From Crocinitomicaceae bacterium (GTDB lineage: Bacteria; Bacteroidota; Bacteroidia; Flavobacteriales_G; Salibacteraceae): 64,000 bases of DNA. Below are positions 44,498 through 53,170 of this stretch, piece after piece (position 1 is the first letter of the stretch; each line of letters begins with the position of its first letter). Location: NCBI GenBank assembly GCA_002707155.1, contig PAME01000001.1, positions 93,601-157,600 on the forward strand, written 5' to 3'. The notes under the pieces are model-generated. The model saw only the letters and a program-made list of their open reading frames with translations. It was not told the DNA's origin and searched no databases. The position numbers were made by a program, and so were the translations under genes.

Positions 44498-45253
44498 TTA
44501 TTTCTTGTTCACCTTTTTGATATAGGCTTCAATTGCCATTGTCATACTTGGAGCACTCGAAGTGGGAGCAGGAACATTTACTTTCAATCCCTTTTCCTCA
44601 GCAGCTAATTTTGTGGTAGGGCCAAAACACGCAATTCGTGTGTCATTTTGCTGGAACTCTGGATAGTTTTGGTATAGGGATTTAATCCCTGAAGGACTAA
44701 AAAAGACTAATATATCGTAGTACACATCTGCCAAATCACTTAAGTCACTGCAAACAGTTCTGTAGAATATCCCTCTTTCGTAGAAAATCCCACCTTTTTC
44801 TAAGGTAGCTGGAACATCCGCTTTAAGAATATCAGAAGTTGGTAATAAAAACTTGTCCTCTGAATGCTTTTTCAATAATGGCAATAAATCGGTCAATTTT
44901 TGCTTTCCATGAAATATTTTTCGCTTTCTGAAAACAACATATTTCTGAAGGTAATATGCCGTTGACTCTGAGGTACAAAAGTATTTCATGGCATCAGGAA
45001 TGGTAATGCGCATTTCCTCGGCCATTCTGAAATAGTGATCCACCGCATTACGACTAGTAAAAATTACCGCCTCGAAATTTAGCAGATTAATCTTTTGCTT
45101 TCTAAACTCCAAAACGGGAACACCTTCCACATGAATAAAAGAGCGGAAATCTACTTTTAGTTTTAGCTTTTCAGCTAAATCAAAGTAGGGTGACTTATCG
45201 TTCTCGGGTTTAGGTTGAGAAACCAGTATGGTTTTTACTTTCAAATCCTTCAA
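44498..45253 (-). CDS. hemD: Uroporphyrinogen-III synthase
   Basis: 251 residues, typical HemD size: converts hydroxymethylbilane to uroporphyrinogen III in heme synthesis. Low sequence conservation is usual. Features: TILVSQPKPENDKSPYFDLA at the N-terminus, AVIFTSRNAVDHYFRMAEE (first alpha/beta domain), ILVFFSPSGIKSLYQNYPEF and IACFGPTTKLAAEEKGLKV (second). No methyltransferase fusion. The DUF4271 gene next to it is a common Bacteroidota neighbour. Ends in a strong terminator. Confidence 0.9.
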   Translation of the reverse strand: MKDLKVKTILVSQPKPENDKSPYFDLAEKLKLKVDFRSFIHVEGVPVLEFRKQKINLLNFEAVIFTSRNAVDHYFRMAEEMRITIPDAMKYFCTSESTAYYLQKYVVFRKRKIFHGKQKLTDLLPLLKKHSEDKFLLPTSDILKADVPATLEKGGIFYERGIFYRTVCSDLSDLADVYYDILVFFSPSGIKSLYQNYPEFQQNDTRIACFGPTTKLAAEEKGLKVNVPAPTSSAPSMTMAIEAYIKKVNKK

Positions 45254-45310
45254 TTTACAGCCTCTTTAATTCAAAAAATATAGCCTAATTTAGCTAATTA
45301 ACTTGTTTAT

Positions 45311-46102
45311 TTACAGCGTCTTAAAGGCAATTTTCGCCAACACTAAGACGGGTAAAATTTCAAGCCCGCAAATGTATAAAATAAAATACTTCAGTAAAAA
45401 TCTTTTCTCCCACCAAAACCGTAAGGCCAATCGAGACAATCTGTAGCAGTACATTGCAACTATTACTAGTCCACCAATTAATAAAAGCAACTGGTGATTA
45501 ACATGACTAAACATTAATAAAATAACAATAGGAAATAAGAAGACCGCTATTGCTCCATGGCTCAAGAAGTTGAAAAACTGGAAATCTGTGATTACCGTTT
45601 GAAGATCCAGCAACCAGCCTAATAAGCTATTCACAAATACTTTAAGCAAATGCAGAACCATAAACACCAGCATGAATAGTGCAAATCCTTCAAACCCGTA
45701 TAGAATAAATTCAGGGTTAATGTTTTTATACAATAGATTCGCAAACAATGCTATAATTAAAAAGTAAAGGAGCTCAACTAAAATTACACTGATACTTTCG
45801 CTGCTTCGTTCCTCTCTGGTTAGTTGTCCGATAAAACGATTACTAATTAGCGCATTTGAATATTGAATCAGCTTTTTGGAGAATGCCCGTTTCAAAATAG
45901 CTAAAACCAAAAGCGCAAGAATTATGACTCCAACTTCCCAAAATGGTGAAACTTCATAGCGATCAATTCCCTTACTTTCTTTAGGATTAGCAGCAACTCC
46001 ATTGAGTATTTGGCTCTCTTTAGCATAGGTATCAGCAAAATTTTGTGCTTTCGCTTTTGCTAACGACAATGAGTCAATTAAAGTAGTGTTTGAATCGGAC
46101 AT
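45311..46102 (-). CDS. DUF4271 membrane protein
   Basis: 263 residues. An N-terminal Asn/Ser-rich region (1-50), then six membrane helices (first at SPFWEVGVIILALLVLAIL). This matches DUF4271, a Bacteroidota-specific family seen beside hemD; its function is unknown. The -7 box TAGTTTTG is 10 nt upstream. It is followed by hemD after 57 nt, and the two probably form a transcript. Confidence 0.85.
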   Translation of the reverse strand: MSDSNTTLIDSLSLAKAKAQNFADTYAKESQILNGVAANPKESKGIDRYEVSPFWEVGVIILALLVLAILKRAFSKKLIQYSNALISNRFIGQLTREERSSESISVILVELLYFLIIALFANLLYKNINPEFILYGFEGFALFMLVFMVLHLLKVFVNSLLGWLLDLQTVITDFQFFNFLSHGAIAVFLFPIVILLMFSHVNHQLLLLIGGLVIVAMYCYRLSRLALRFWWEKRFLLKYFILYICGLEILPVLVLAKIAFKTL

Positions 46103-46112
46103 ATTGAAAGTA

Positions 46113-46120
46113 CAAAACTA
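46113..46120 (-). promoter_or_regulatory. -7 box of DUF4271-hemD
   Basis: TAGTTTTG on the minus strand, 10 nt before the ATG at 46102. Confidence 0.5.
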
Positions 46121-46134
46121 TAAAGCCACTTCTT

Positions 46135-47046
46135 CTAAAACTGGAAAACTCTGGAAATATTAAAACCTAATTTCATTCCTCCATCTCCCCAATTGGCAGT
46201 TGTATTTGGAATAAAGTTATTCTCTACTATTCCAGCAGCATTTGTCAGGGTAATATGAAATACATGACCACCAGTTTCAATTTCTACCCCAACTCCAAAA
46301 GGGTCATAAAAGTTAACGGGTCTATAATTAGACCTGTACTCAGAAAAGGTATAAAGATAATCCATGATAAGTCCAACACGCTTAGTAATCATAAAGCGAC
46401 CTCCAATCCCTAAAGAAATGTTTGCGTTCTCATCTTCTGCGTTAACACCTGCTCCGTCTGTCGTTTTTAAAGCTAAGTTCCGATACAAAATACTGGGCGC
46501 TAATTCAAAAGATAATCGCTCTCCAAACTTTCTTGCAATAATTAATTGAGAAAAATAGGATAGTCTATTTTGCCAATCGTCATATCGAGCGTCATTAGCT
46601 TTTTGTGGAGTAATTGCCATATTCCCTAATATAACCAATGTAAGCGGTACCTTGCGTTCTTTTTGAGCCAATATTTTGTATTTGACATTTCCATCAATGA
46701 GCTCTGCATACTTGCTTCTTCCTATTCCAATTTGCAAATCCTCAGTAATTCCATAATCGAAAGAGATTCTAATGTCATCCGAAATATCCAAACCGTATAA
46801 GTTGTGAACCCCGCCTCCACTTTTTTCGCCAATAGAACCAAAACGATGGGTTACTCTAAAATCAAGACCATTCTTTTTAACCATTGAAGTTGAATGCAGA
46901 TTAACCAACTTCATCGTTTTCCATGTTGGTCCAACTCGATAATTCTCTGTGGGCTCTTCTGCCTCTAGCATATCCATTAAGTCGTCTTGAGCGCACAAAG
47001 GAAGAGCAGCCAAAAAAATGGCGAGAATGATAATTGGGTGTTTCAT
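46135..47046 (-). CDS. DUF5777 family outer-membrane beta-barrel protein
   Basis: 303 residues. Signal peptide MKHPIIILAIFLAALPLCAQ; then alternating amphipathic strands (HRFGSIGEKSGG, GVGVEIETGGHVFHITLTNA) ending in an aromatic residue (KLGFNISRVFQF), as outer-membrane barrels do. The VHNLYGLDISDDIRISFDYGITEDLQIGIGRSK segment resembles DUF5777. These genes usually lie with YceI and c-type cytochrome genes, exactly as here. Operon order: cytochrome, YceI, DUF5777. Function unknown; a shared role with the cytochrome is inferred. Confidence 0.85.
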   Translation of the reverse strand: MKHPIIILAIFLAALPLCAQDDLMDMLEAEEPTENYRVGPTWKTMKLVNLHSTSMVKKNGLDFRVTHRFGSIGEKSGGGVHNLYGLDISDDIRISFDYGITEDLQIGIGRSKYAELIDGNVKYKILAQKERKVPLTLVILGNMAITPQKANDARYDDWQNRLSYFSQLIIARKFGERLSFELAPSILYRNLALKTTDGAGVNAEDENANISLGIGGRFMITKRVGLIMDYLYTFSEYRSNYRPVNFYDPFGVGVEIETGGHVFHITLTNAAGIVENNFIPNTTANWGDGGMKLGFNISRVFQF

Positions 47047-47055
47047 CTTTAACTT

Positions 47056-47604
47056 TTACTTTTTAGGTGAGAACTGTAAATCAACAGTAACATCAATTAC
47101 CTCAGCAATGTTTTGAAAAACTATCGTAGGTATTTTAATATCGTGATCTACCAATTTCACATTAAACTTGGTCTGTACGCGAAGCTGATTCTTTATTACA
47201 GTGACCGTACCGGATATTGTTCTGTTCTGTTCAACACCATGTATAGATAGTAAACCAGTCACAGAAACCTCGTAAACCCCCGGTTTTTTCAAATTGACCT
47301 TTTCATTAATTTGGCCCTTGTAGGTGGCGGATTTATACTTCTCCGATTCCAAATAGTTCTCGTTAAAGTGTTCTTTCATCAGCTCTTGGTCAAACTCAAA
47401 ACTTTTGATAGGAATTACAAAAGCCACTTTACCATTGGTAACGTTTATCAATCCCTTAGCTTTTGTGTTCTCTGCTTCAATATTTTCTAAAGTCGCCTCA
47501 GAAAAGAAATGGACATAACTAGAATCGACCATAAAAATATCTTGTGCCATAACCGACCTTACAACGCAAAAGACAAATGTTACTGTTATTATTAAACTTT
47601 TCAT
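47056..47604 (-). CDS. YceI-family lipocalin-like protein
   Basis: 182 residues with signal peptide MKSLIITVTFVFCVVRSVMA. The beta-barrel YceI fold shows the opening VDSSYVHFFSEATLENIEAENTKAKG and the closing KIPTIVFQNIAEVIDVTVDLQ. YceI proteins bind isoprenoid quinone-like lipids in a hydrophobic cavity; here the neighbouring diheme cytochrome suggests a periplasmic electron or lipid role, by context only. The cytochrome stop is 2 nt upstream, so these are coupled. Confidence 0.9.
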   Translation of the reverse strand: MKSLIITVTFVFCVVRSVMAQDIFMVDSSYVHFFSEATLENIEAENTKAKGLINVTNGKVAFVIPIKSFEFDQELMKEHFNENYLESEKYKSATYKGQINEKVNLKKPGVYEVSVTGLLSIHGVEQNRTISGTVTVIKNQLRVQTKFNVKLVDHDIKIPTIVFQNIAEVIDVTVDLQFSPKK

Positions 47605-47606
47605 AA

Positions 47607-48248
47607 TTATTGGAATTTTGCTCCTTGATCAAACCATTTCTGAATCTTATCCAATTCATTTTGTGGCAACCCACCTGTTGGCATGTTCTTTCTAATTAAA
47701 ACTCGATCTTCAAACTTGCCATTGTCCATAACCTCTTTAACGTTAGAGGTTATACTATAATCTCCTGGACCTCCGCCATTTGGATGACACCCTGCACATT
47801 TCGTTGATATTATCGACTTTATATCTGTTTCATAAACCAACTGATTTGAAGTTGTATCTTGAGTCACCGTAGTATCAATTACTGTACCTTCAAAGCTCGC
47901 TCCACAATCAATCCACAACAGCATTGCACTTGTTTCAACTTCTGTAAGCTGCGGAGAGCCTGCTGGCGGCATGGTACCCGATTCTACTCGACCTCTAATT
48001 TTTGCTAAATCTCTTTTTAGAATATCAACTTCATTATAATCACCCGGACCTTGGTTAGTTGCGCCATGGCATGTGTTACATTTTGCTTCGAAAATGGATT
48101 TAGCAGAATTTTCGTAGTTCACATTATCGCAATTCAATGAGGGATCTACTTCTATCGGAACTGTAGTATCAAAAACTTCTTTTTTACAAGATTGTACAAC
48201 ACAAATTGCGGAAAGTACAACGCTAATTATAAATTTAGATTTAAGCAT
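47607..48248 (-). CDS. Diheme c-type cytochrome lipoprotein
   Basis: 213 residues, lipoprotein signal with Cys21 (VVQSCKK). Two heme c sites in two similar domains: C57-NT-CH61 with the likely Met ligand in GTMPPAG (Met93), and C151-AG-CH155 with Met189 in KNMPTGG. Both domains carry the QGPGDY / GGPGDY segment after the heme site, so they probably arose by duplication. Probably anchored to a membrane facing the periplasm and passing electrons. First gene of the cytochrome-YceI-DUF5777 operon, divergent from the acyl-CoA dehydrogenase at 48308. Confidence 0.9.
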   Translation of the reverse strand: MLKSKFIISVVLSAICVVQSCKKEVFDTTVPIEVDPSLNCDNVNYENSAKSIFEAKCNTCHGATNQGPGDYNEVDILKRDLAKIRGRVESGTMPPAGSPQLTEVETSAMLLWIDCGASFEGTVIDTTVTQDTTSNQLVYETDIKSIISTKCAGCHPNGGGPGDYSITSNVKEVMDNGKFEDRVLIRKNMPTGGLPQNELDKIQKWFDQGAKFQ

Positions 48249-48276
48249 ATTTTTCAGTTAACAATGATCAATATAG

Positions 48277-48284
48277 TACTTTTG
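48277..48284 (+). promoter_or_regulatory. -7 box of the GcdH-like gene
   Basis: TACTTTTG, 23 nt before the ATG at 48308. Confidence 0.55.
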
Positions 48285-48307
48285 CAGTAATAAAAAAAAG
48301 AATTAAA

Positions 48308-49486
48308 ATGGGTACAGATCGCTTCGAAGCACACGATTATTATTTAATGGATGAGTTTTTAACTGAAGAACAAATAATGATTCGTTCTGCTGCCAGAGAC
48401 TGGCTAAAACAAGATGTTTCACCAATTATCGAAGAGTATTACGAAAAGGGAGAGTTTCCCAGTCAAATTGTACCCGGGCTTGGAGCAATTGGGGCGTTTG
48501 GCCCTTATATTCCAGTTGAATATGGCGGCGCTGGACTCGATCAAATCTCATACGGATTATTGATGCAAGAACTAGAGCGCGTTGATTCAGGCGTTCGGTC
48601 AACCGCGTCCGTTCAAAGTTCGTTAGTAATGTACCCCATTTGGAAATACGGAACAGAAGAACAAAGGCAAAAATTTTTACCAAAACTCGCTTCAGGTGAA
48701 TGGCTAGGTTGCTTCGGACTTACAGAGCCTGATTATGGATCAAACCCATCGGGTATGATTTCAAACTTTACCGACCAGGGTGACCATTACTTATTAAACG
48801 GTGCCAAAATGTGGATTTCGAATGCACCATTTGCTCAAGTGGCAGTAGTTTGGGCCAAAGACGAGTCAGGACGAATTCACGGTCTAATAGTGGAACGTGG
48901 AATGGAAGGATTCTCCACTCCTGAGATGCACGGCAAGCATTCTTTGCGTGCCTCCTCAACTGGAGAGCTAATTTTTGACAATGTAAAAGTTCCAAAGGAA
49001 AATTTATTGCCTGGAAAATCTGGATTGGGTGCTCCATTGAGTTGCTTGGATTCTGCACGTTACGGAATTGCTTGGGGTGCAATTGGAGCTGCCTTAGATT
49101 GCTATGATTCTGCGTTAAGATACTCTAAAGAACGTATTCAATTCGACAAACCAATTGGTGGGTTTCAGCTTATTCAAAAGAAGTTAGCTGAAATGATTAC
49201 TGAAATTACAAAAGCGCAATTGCTTACCCATCGTTTGGGGGTTTTGAGAAATGAAGGAAGAGCAACAACTGCTCAAATTTCGATGGCTAAAAGAAACAAT
49301 GTGGATATGGCGATTAATATTGCTAGAGAAGCGCGTCAAATTCATGGTGCCATGGGAATCACTGGAGAATATCCATGTATGCGTCACATGGCAAACTTAG
49401 AATCGGTAATTACCTACGAAGGAACACATGATATTCACTTGTTGATTACGGGTGCAGATGTGACAGGGATTTCTGCTTTTAAGTAG
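48308..49486 (+). CDS. Acyl-CoA dehydrogenase, glutaryl-CoA dehydrogenase type
   Basis: 392 residues, FAD-dependent. Motifs: GAFGPYIPVEYGGAGLDQISYGLLMQELERVDSGVRS, LGCFGLTEPDYGSNPSG (FAD/substrate contact) and ITYEGTHDIHLLITG, with the catalytic Glu in YEGT. The Arg after the catalytic pocket (MARNL/ISMAKRN region) and the SVQSSLVMYPI segment resemble glutaryl-CoA dehydrogenase, which oxidatively decarboxylates glutaryl-CoA from lysine and tryptophan degradation. Isobutyryl- or short-chain acyl-CoA substrates cannot be excluded, so no symbol is given. Confidence 0.88.
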   Translation: MGTDRFEAHDYYLMDEFLTEEQIMIRSAARDWLKQDVSPIIEEYYEKGEFPSQIVPGLGAIGAFGPYIPVEYGGAGLDQISYGLLMQELERVDSGVRSTASVQSSLVMYPIWKYGTEEQRQKFLPKLASGEWLGCFGLTEPDYGSNPSGMISNFTDQGDHYLLNGAKMWISNAPFAQVAVVWAKDESGRIHGLIVERGMEGFSTPEMHGKHSLRASSTGELIFDNVKVPKENLLPGKSGLGAPLSCLDSARYGIAWGAIGAALDCYDSALRYSKERIQFDKPIGGFQLIQKKLAEMITEITKAQLLTHRLGVLRNEGRATTAQISMAKRNNVDMAINIAREARQIHGAMGITGEYPCMRHMANLESVITYEGTHDIHLLITGADVTGISAFK

Positions 49487-49634
49487 GTAATAATTTTAAA
49501 ACTGCCTTCATCCCAACTTGTTTGGGGATCTAAATATTATGCAGACGAGATTAATTTCAACTAGTTCGGTGAGATTTTCGTTTCGTTAGCTATGGGGACT
49601 GGAATGAACAGGCTGAAAGAGGGTTGTTGAGAAA

Positions 49635-50609
49635 TTACTTTTTCCTCGTAATCGTATAATCCACCATTTGAATTAATCCAGCTCGAGCTGCATTTTCCGG
49701 CATTTTAATCAAGATGTCTTTTGCTTTTTGAGTGTATTCCAACATCACCTTTTCTGCGTAGGCGATTCCGCCTTGCTCTTTAACAAAGGCAAACAATTCA
49801 TCTACTTTTTTACGATTGGTATTGTGGTTTTTCACAATGTTGATCATTTGCCGTTTCTTCAACCAGCTAGTTTTATTCAAGGCATATATTAATGGCAGTG
49901 TGGTTTTCTTTTCTTTAATATCAATACCTACTGGCTTACCAATATCTTGTCCATAGCCGTAATCAAACAAATCGTCTTTGATTTGAAAAGCAATTCCAAC
50001 GTTGATTCCAAATTCGTGCATAGCATCAATTTGGTCTTGATCTTTTGTAACCGTAGCAGCTCCCGCTGCACAACACGCTGCAATTAATGTTGCTGTTTTC
50101 CCTCGAATAATCTCGTAATAAACACCTTCGTCCATGTTAAGGGTTCGAGCTTTTTCCATTTGAAGTAACTCGCCTTCGCTCATTTCTTTCACCGCTTTAG
50201 AAACGATCTGCAGCATTTGAAACTCTCCATTGTCTATTGCCAATAAAAGACCCTGAGACAATAAATAATCACCCACCAAAACCGCAATTTTGTTTTTCCA
50301 GAGTGCATTGAGTGAAAAGAATCCCCGACGTTTGTGTGCATCGTCTACCACATCATCGTGCACCAAGGTTGCCGTATGCAACAGCTCAATTAACGAAGCT
50401 GCATGGTAAGAAGAATCGTTTAGCTCGCCAAAAACTTTAGCCGATAAAAAAACGAACATTGGGCGCATTTGCTTCCCTTTTCGTTTGATAATGTAGTGCG
50501 TTATTTTATCGAGTAACGGAACAGTACTTTTCATGGAAGACCGAAAACGATCTTCAAATACGAGCATTTCTGCTTTAATGGGCTCCTTTATTTCTTCAAC
50601 TTCCGTCAA
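49635..50609 (-). CDS. Polyprenyl synthetase (octaprenyl-diphosphate synthase type)
   Basis: 324 residues from a TTG start (TEVEEIKEPIKAEM); no ATG gives a full N-terminus. Both aspartate-rich motifs are present: LLHTATLVHDDVVDDAHKRRG and AFQIKDDLFDYGYGQDIGK, with KGKQMRPMF for the diphosphate. It builds the isoprenoid chain of menaquinone or undecaprenyl carriers; exact chain length is unclear. The -7 box TACTTTTG is 16 nt upstream. Single-gene unit. Confidence 0.93.
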   Translation of the reverse strand: MTEVEEIKEPIKAEMLVFEDRFRSSMKSTVPLLDKITHYIIKRKGKQMRPMFVFLSAKVFGELNDSSYHAASLIELLHTATLVHDDVVDDAHKRRGFFSLNALWKNKIAVLVGDYLLSQGLLLAIDNGEFQMLQIVSKAVKEMSEGELLQMEKARTLNMDEGVYYEIIRGKTATLIAACCAAGAATVTKDQDQIDAMHEFGINVGIAFQIKDDLFDYGYGQDIGKPVGIDIKEKKTTLPLIYALNKTSWLKKRQMINIVKNHNTNRKKVDELFAFVKEQGGIAYAEKVMLEYTQKAKDILIKMPENAARAGLIQMVDYTITRKK

Positions 50610-50625
50610 CTGTTTGAATAAGTAT

Positions 50626-50633
50626 CAAAAGTA
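50626..50633 (-). promoter_or_regulatory. -7 box of the polyprenyl synthetase gene
   Basis: TACTTTTG on the minus strand, 16 nt before the TTG start at 50609; it supports that start. Confidence 0.5.
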
Positions 50634-50720
50634 TAGGTTAATACAATTTGGCGATGTGTTATGTTGTGATTATTAGGTAGGTTATAAATTTTTGGGAAAT
50701 CAAACGTTTTTGTTACCACC

Positions 50721-51350
50721 TCAAGCCTTCAAATAATCCAAATATGCTTTTCTTGAAATGTGCTTAGCACCAAGACTTTCCAAGTGATTGGTGTGCACTT
50801 GAGAGTCAATCAGCTTGTAGTTCGATTGCTGAACAAACTCAATAAAGCCATACTTACTGGCGTTGTTAACCTTTGCAAACATGCTTTCTCCACAAAAAAC
50901 ACCATTCTTCAAATCAACTCCGTACAGCCCACCCACTAATTCTTCATCTTGCCAAACCTCAGCAGAAATAGCCACACCAATTCGGTGCAATTCAAGGTAA
51001 GCTGCAACCATAGTATCTGTAATCCAAGTTCCAGGTTGGTCCTTCCGTTTGGCTTTAGCACAATTAAGTATTACATCCTTGAAGTTTCTATTAACAGTAA
51101 CCGAAAATGCTTTCTTTCTGAAAAGCTGTTTCATGCTTTTAGAAACCTTAAGTTCTTTAGGGTAAAGCACAAACCTAGGGGCGGGAGAGTACCATAAAAT
51201 GGGATCACCCTCTGAAAACCAAGGAAATATTCCCGATGAATAAGCCAATAACAAACGTTCAGTAGATAAATCTCCACCAATGGCTAATAGGCCGTCAAAG
51301 TCAGCTTCGGAAATATCTGGGAATTGGATGTTATCGTTTAAAACTCGCAA
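50721..51350 (-). CDS. aat: Leucyl/phenylalanyl-tRNA-protein transferase
   Basis: 209 residues from TTG 51350 (RVLNDNIQFPDISEADFDGL). Adds Leu or Phe to N-terminal Arg/Lys to create a ClpS/ClpP N-degron. Typical motifs: DGLLAIGGDLSTERLLLAYSSGIFPWF, ILWYSPAPRFVLYP, TWITDTMVAAYLELH, and YKLIDSQVHTNHLESLGA. It follows rlmN after 22 nt and is probably co-transcribed with it. The N-end-rule partner ClpS is not in the window. Confidence 0.94.
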   Translation of the reverse strand: MRVLNDNIQFPDISEADFDGLLAIGGDLSTERLLLAYSSGIFPWFSEGDPILWYSPAPRFVLYPKELKVSKSMKQLFRKKAFSVTVNRNFKDVILNCAKAKRKDQPGTWITDTMVAAYLELHRIGVAISAEVWQDEELVGGLYGVDLKNGVFCGESMFAKVNNASKYGFIEFVQQSNYKLIDSQVHTNHLESLGAKHISRKAYLDYLKA

Positions 51351-51372
51351 TTAAAAGTCAATTTTAGCTTTA

Positions 51373-52428
51373 CTACTTCAACTCCACCTGCTTCTTATTC
51401 GCCAATTGCCCACAAGCGGCATCAATATCTTGTCCACGACTTCGGCGCACTTTGGCTACGATTTTTTGTTTGGTCAAAAAGTCAACAAAAGCATCAACTC
51501 TATCTTCTGGAGATTTAGCAAATTGTTCGTCGTCAGTTGAGTTGTATTCAATAATATTCACTTTAGAAGGCACTCTTTTGCAGAAACGTGCTAGATCTCT
51601 TGCGTCGTCCAAACTATCGTTAAAATCTTTGAATATGATATACTCAAAAGTCAGCATTTGTTTTGTTTTTGAGTAATAGTAATTCATTGCATCAGCGAGT
51701 TCGTCCAAGTTATTTTGGTCGTTTATAGCCATTATCTGGCTTCGCTTTTCATCATTGGCAGCATGCAAGGACAAGGCTAGATTTATTCTAAATTCATCAT
51801 CACCCATTTTGCGAATCATTTTAGAAATACCCGCTGTAGAAAGCGTAATTCTTTTCGGTGACATGCCCAAACCGTCTTCGCTCGTAATCATTTCAATCCC
51901 TTTCATTACTTCGCTGTAGTTCAAGAGTGGCTCACCCATGCCCATGAGTACAATGTTGGTGAGCGATTTGTCGTAATTTTTTGTGGCTTGGTTGTTAATT
52001 TCAACTACCTGGTCCACTATTTCGGAGGCGGTCAAATTTCTCAACCGCTTCAGTTTCCCCGTTGCACAAAAGCTACAAGCCAAACTGCAACCAATTTGAG
52101 AAGAGATACAGGCAGTCATTCTTTTTTCGGTTGGAATAAGCACTCCTTCTACAATTTTTTTATCGGCAGTTTCAAAAGCTGACTTTATCGTTCCATCACT
52201 ACTTACTTGCTCATCCTTAACGGATATAGGCAAAATCAGAAAATCGTTTTCTAAGCTTTCAATAATTCCTTTTGGGAGGTTACTCATTTCTTGAAAACTA
52301 CGAATGTGCTTTTTCCATAGCCAATGGTAAATCTGCTTCGCTCTAAATTTAGGCCACCCGTACTGATCCAAGTGTGCCTGTAATTGCAGTAAATTATAGA
52401 TTCGGATGTCTTTCTTTACTTCTTTCAT
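51373..52428 (-). CDS. rlmN: Dual-specificity rRNA/tRNA methyltransferase RlmN
   Basis: 351 residues. Radical-SAM enzyme methylating A2503 in 23S rRNA and A37 in some tRNAs. The [4Fe-4S] ligands lie in CSLACSFC (C-x3-C-x2-C); IGCSLACSFCATGKLKRLRN and LMGMGEPLLNYSEV follow; the C-terminal part has TVRRSRG-like KVRRSRGQDIDAACGQL, whose Cys is one of the catalytic pair. Its start overlaps the ispD stop (52425-52428), so the genes are coupled. rlmN is followed by aat. Confidence 0.96.
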   Translation of the reverse strand: MKEVKKDIRIYNLLQLQAHLDQYGWPKFRAKQIYHWLWKKHIRSFQEMSNLPKGIIESLENDFLILPISVKDEQVSSDGTIKSAFETADKKIVEGVLIPTEKRMTACISSQIGCSLACSFCATGKLKRLRNLTASEIVDQVVEINNQATKNYDKSLTNIVLMGMGEPLLNYSEVMKGIEMITSEDGLGMSPKRITLSTAGISKMIRKMGDDEFRINLALSLHAANDEKRSQIMAINDQNNLDELADAMNYYYSKTKQMLTFEYIIFKDFNDSLDDARDLARFCKRVPSKVNIIEYNSTDDEQFAKSPEDRVDAFVDFLTKQKIVAKVRRSRGQDIDAACGQLANKKQVELK

Positions 52429-53102
52429 GATTCGATTAGCAATCGTGCCAATTTTAAATCTTCTTGAGTTGTAATTTTTATGTTGTTCCGCTCTCCCTCC
52501 ACTAAATTCACTTTCATACCCAATGCCTCAACAACACTCGCATCATCAGTAAAGGTATCGCTAAATGGCTGATGATAAGCATCTTTAATAATTTCATAAA
52601 GAAAGATTTGCGGAGTTTGAACCGATCGAAAGTCCGCTCTGTTCACCCATTCGGAGTCAGACTCTGTAATTTTTCTTAAAGTCTCCACAATAGGAGTCGC
52701 TGGAATTGCATTACCAAACTCTTGTGCTGCCGAATAGCATCGATTTATCAAATCCTCGCTTATTAATGGTCGTACTGCATCGTGAATGGCAACTAAGTCA
52801 CCTTCCTTAGCATCAATACATGACAGACCATTAGTCACTGATTGATAACGGGTCTCCCCACCGCAGGTTTTGGTGACCCGACTGTGTTCTACAATTTCAT
52901 TTGGCAACTGAAGCCAAAGTAATTCGTGGGCTTTTGGTATTACAACAATAACCTGTAGCTGTTCATCAGACTGCAAGAATTTAGAAATAGTATAAGCAAT
53001 AATACTGTGTTTACCAACAGTTAAGAACTGCTTAGGCGTATCTGAATTCATTCTAGAACCCGACCCTCCTGCAACTATTATGGCGAACTTTTTACTTTCC
53101 AT
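52425..53102 (-). CDS. ispD: 2-C-methyl-D-erythritol 4-phosphate cytidylyltransferase
   Basis: Step three of the MEP isoprenoid pathway, 225 residues from ATG 53102 (MESKKFAIIVAGGSGSRMNS). Signature VAGGSGSRMNSDTPKQF, the H-D-A-V-R-P segment (AIHDAVRPLIS), and later NRADFRSVQTPQIFLYE and TDDASVVEALG. A start at 53111 would fall inside the queA terminator and is rejected. Operon ispD-rlmN-aat. Confidence 0.95.
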   Translation of the reverse strand: MESKKFAIIVAGGSGSRMNSDTPKQFLTVGKHSIIAYTISKFLQSDEQLQVIVVIPKAHELLWLQLPNEIVEHSRVTKTCGGETRYQSVTNGLSCIDAKEGDLVAIHDAVRPLISEDLINRCYSAAQEFGNAIPATPIVETLRKITESDSEWVNRADFRSVQTPQIFLYEIIKDAYHQPFSDTFTDDASVVEALGMKVNLVEGERNNIKITTQEDLKLARLLIES

Positions 53103-53107
53103 TAGAA

Positions 53108-53138
53108 ACAAAAAAAGGAGCTATTACTACCTCCTTTT
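53108..53138 (-). terminator. Terminator of queA
   Basis: Stem AAAAGGAG (53113-53120) / CTCCTTTT (53131-53138), 10-nt loop, with seven T following on the minus strand, 33 nt past the queA stop. Confidence 0.75.
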
Positions 53139-53170
53139 CCTTTTTTTTATTTTGGTAGAAAAATATGTTT

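Noticed and set aside
48426..49387. Three long minus-strand frames inside the GcdH-like gene
   Set aside because: Antisense shadows of a well-conserved enzyme; no starts with promoter boxes and no motifs.
53103..53111. Longer start for ispD
   Set aside because: The start codon falls in the queA terminator hairpin.
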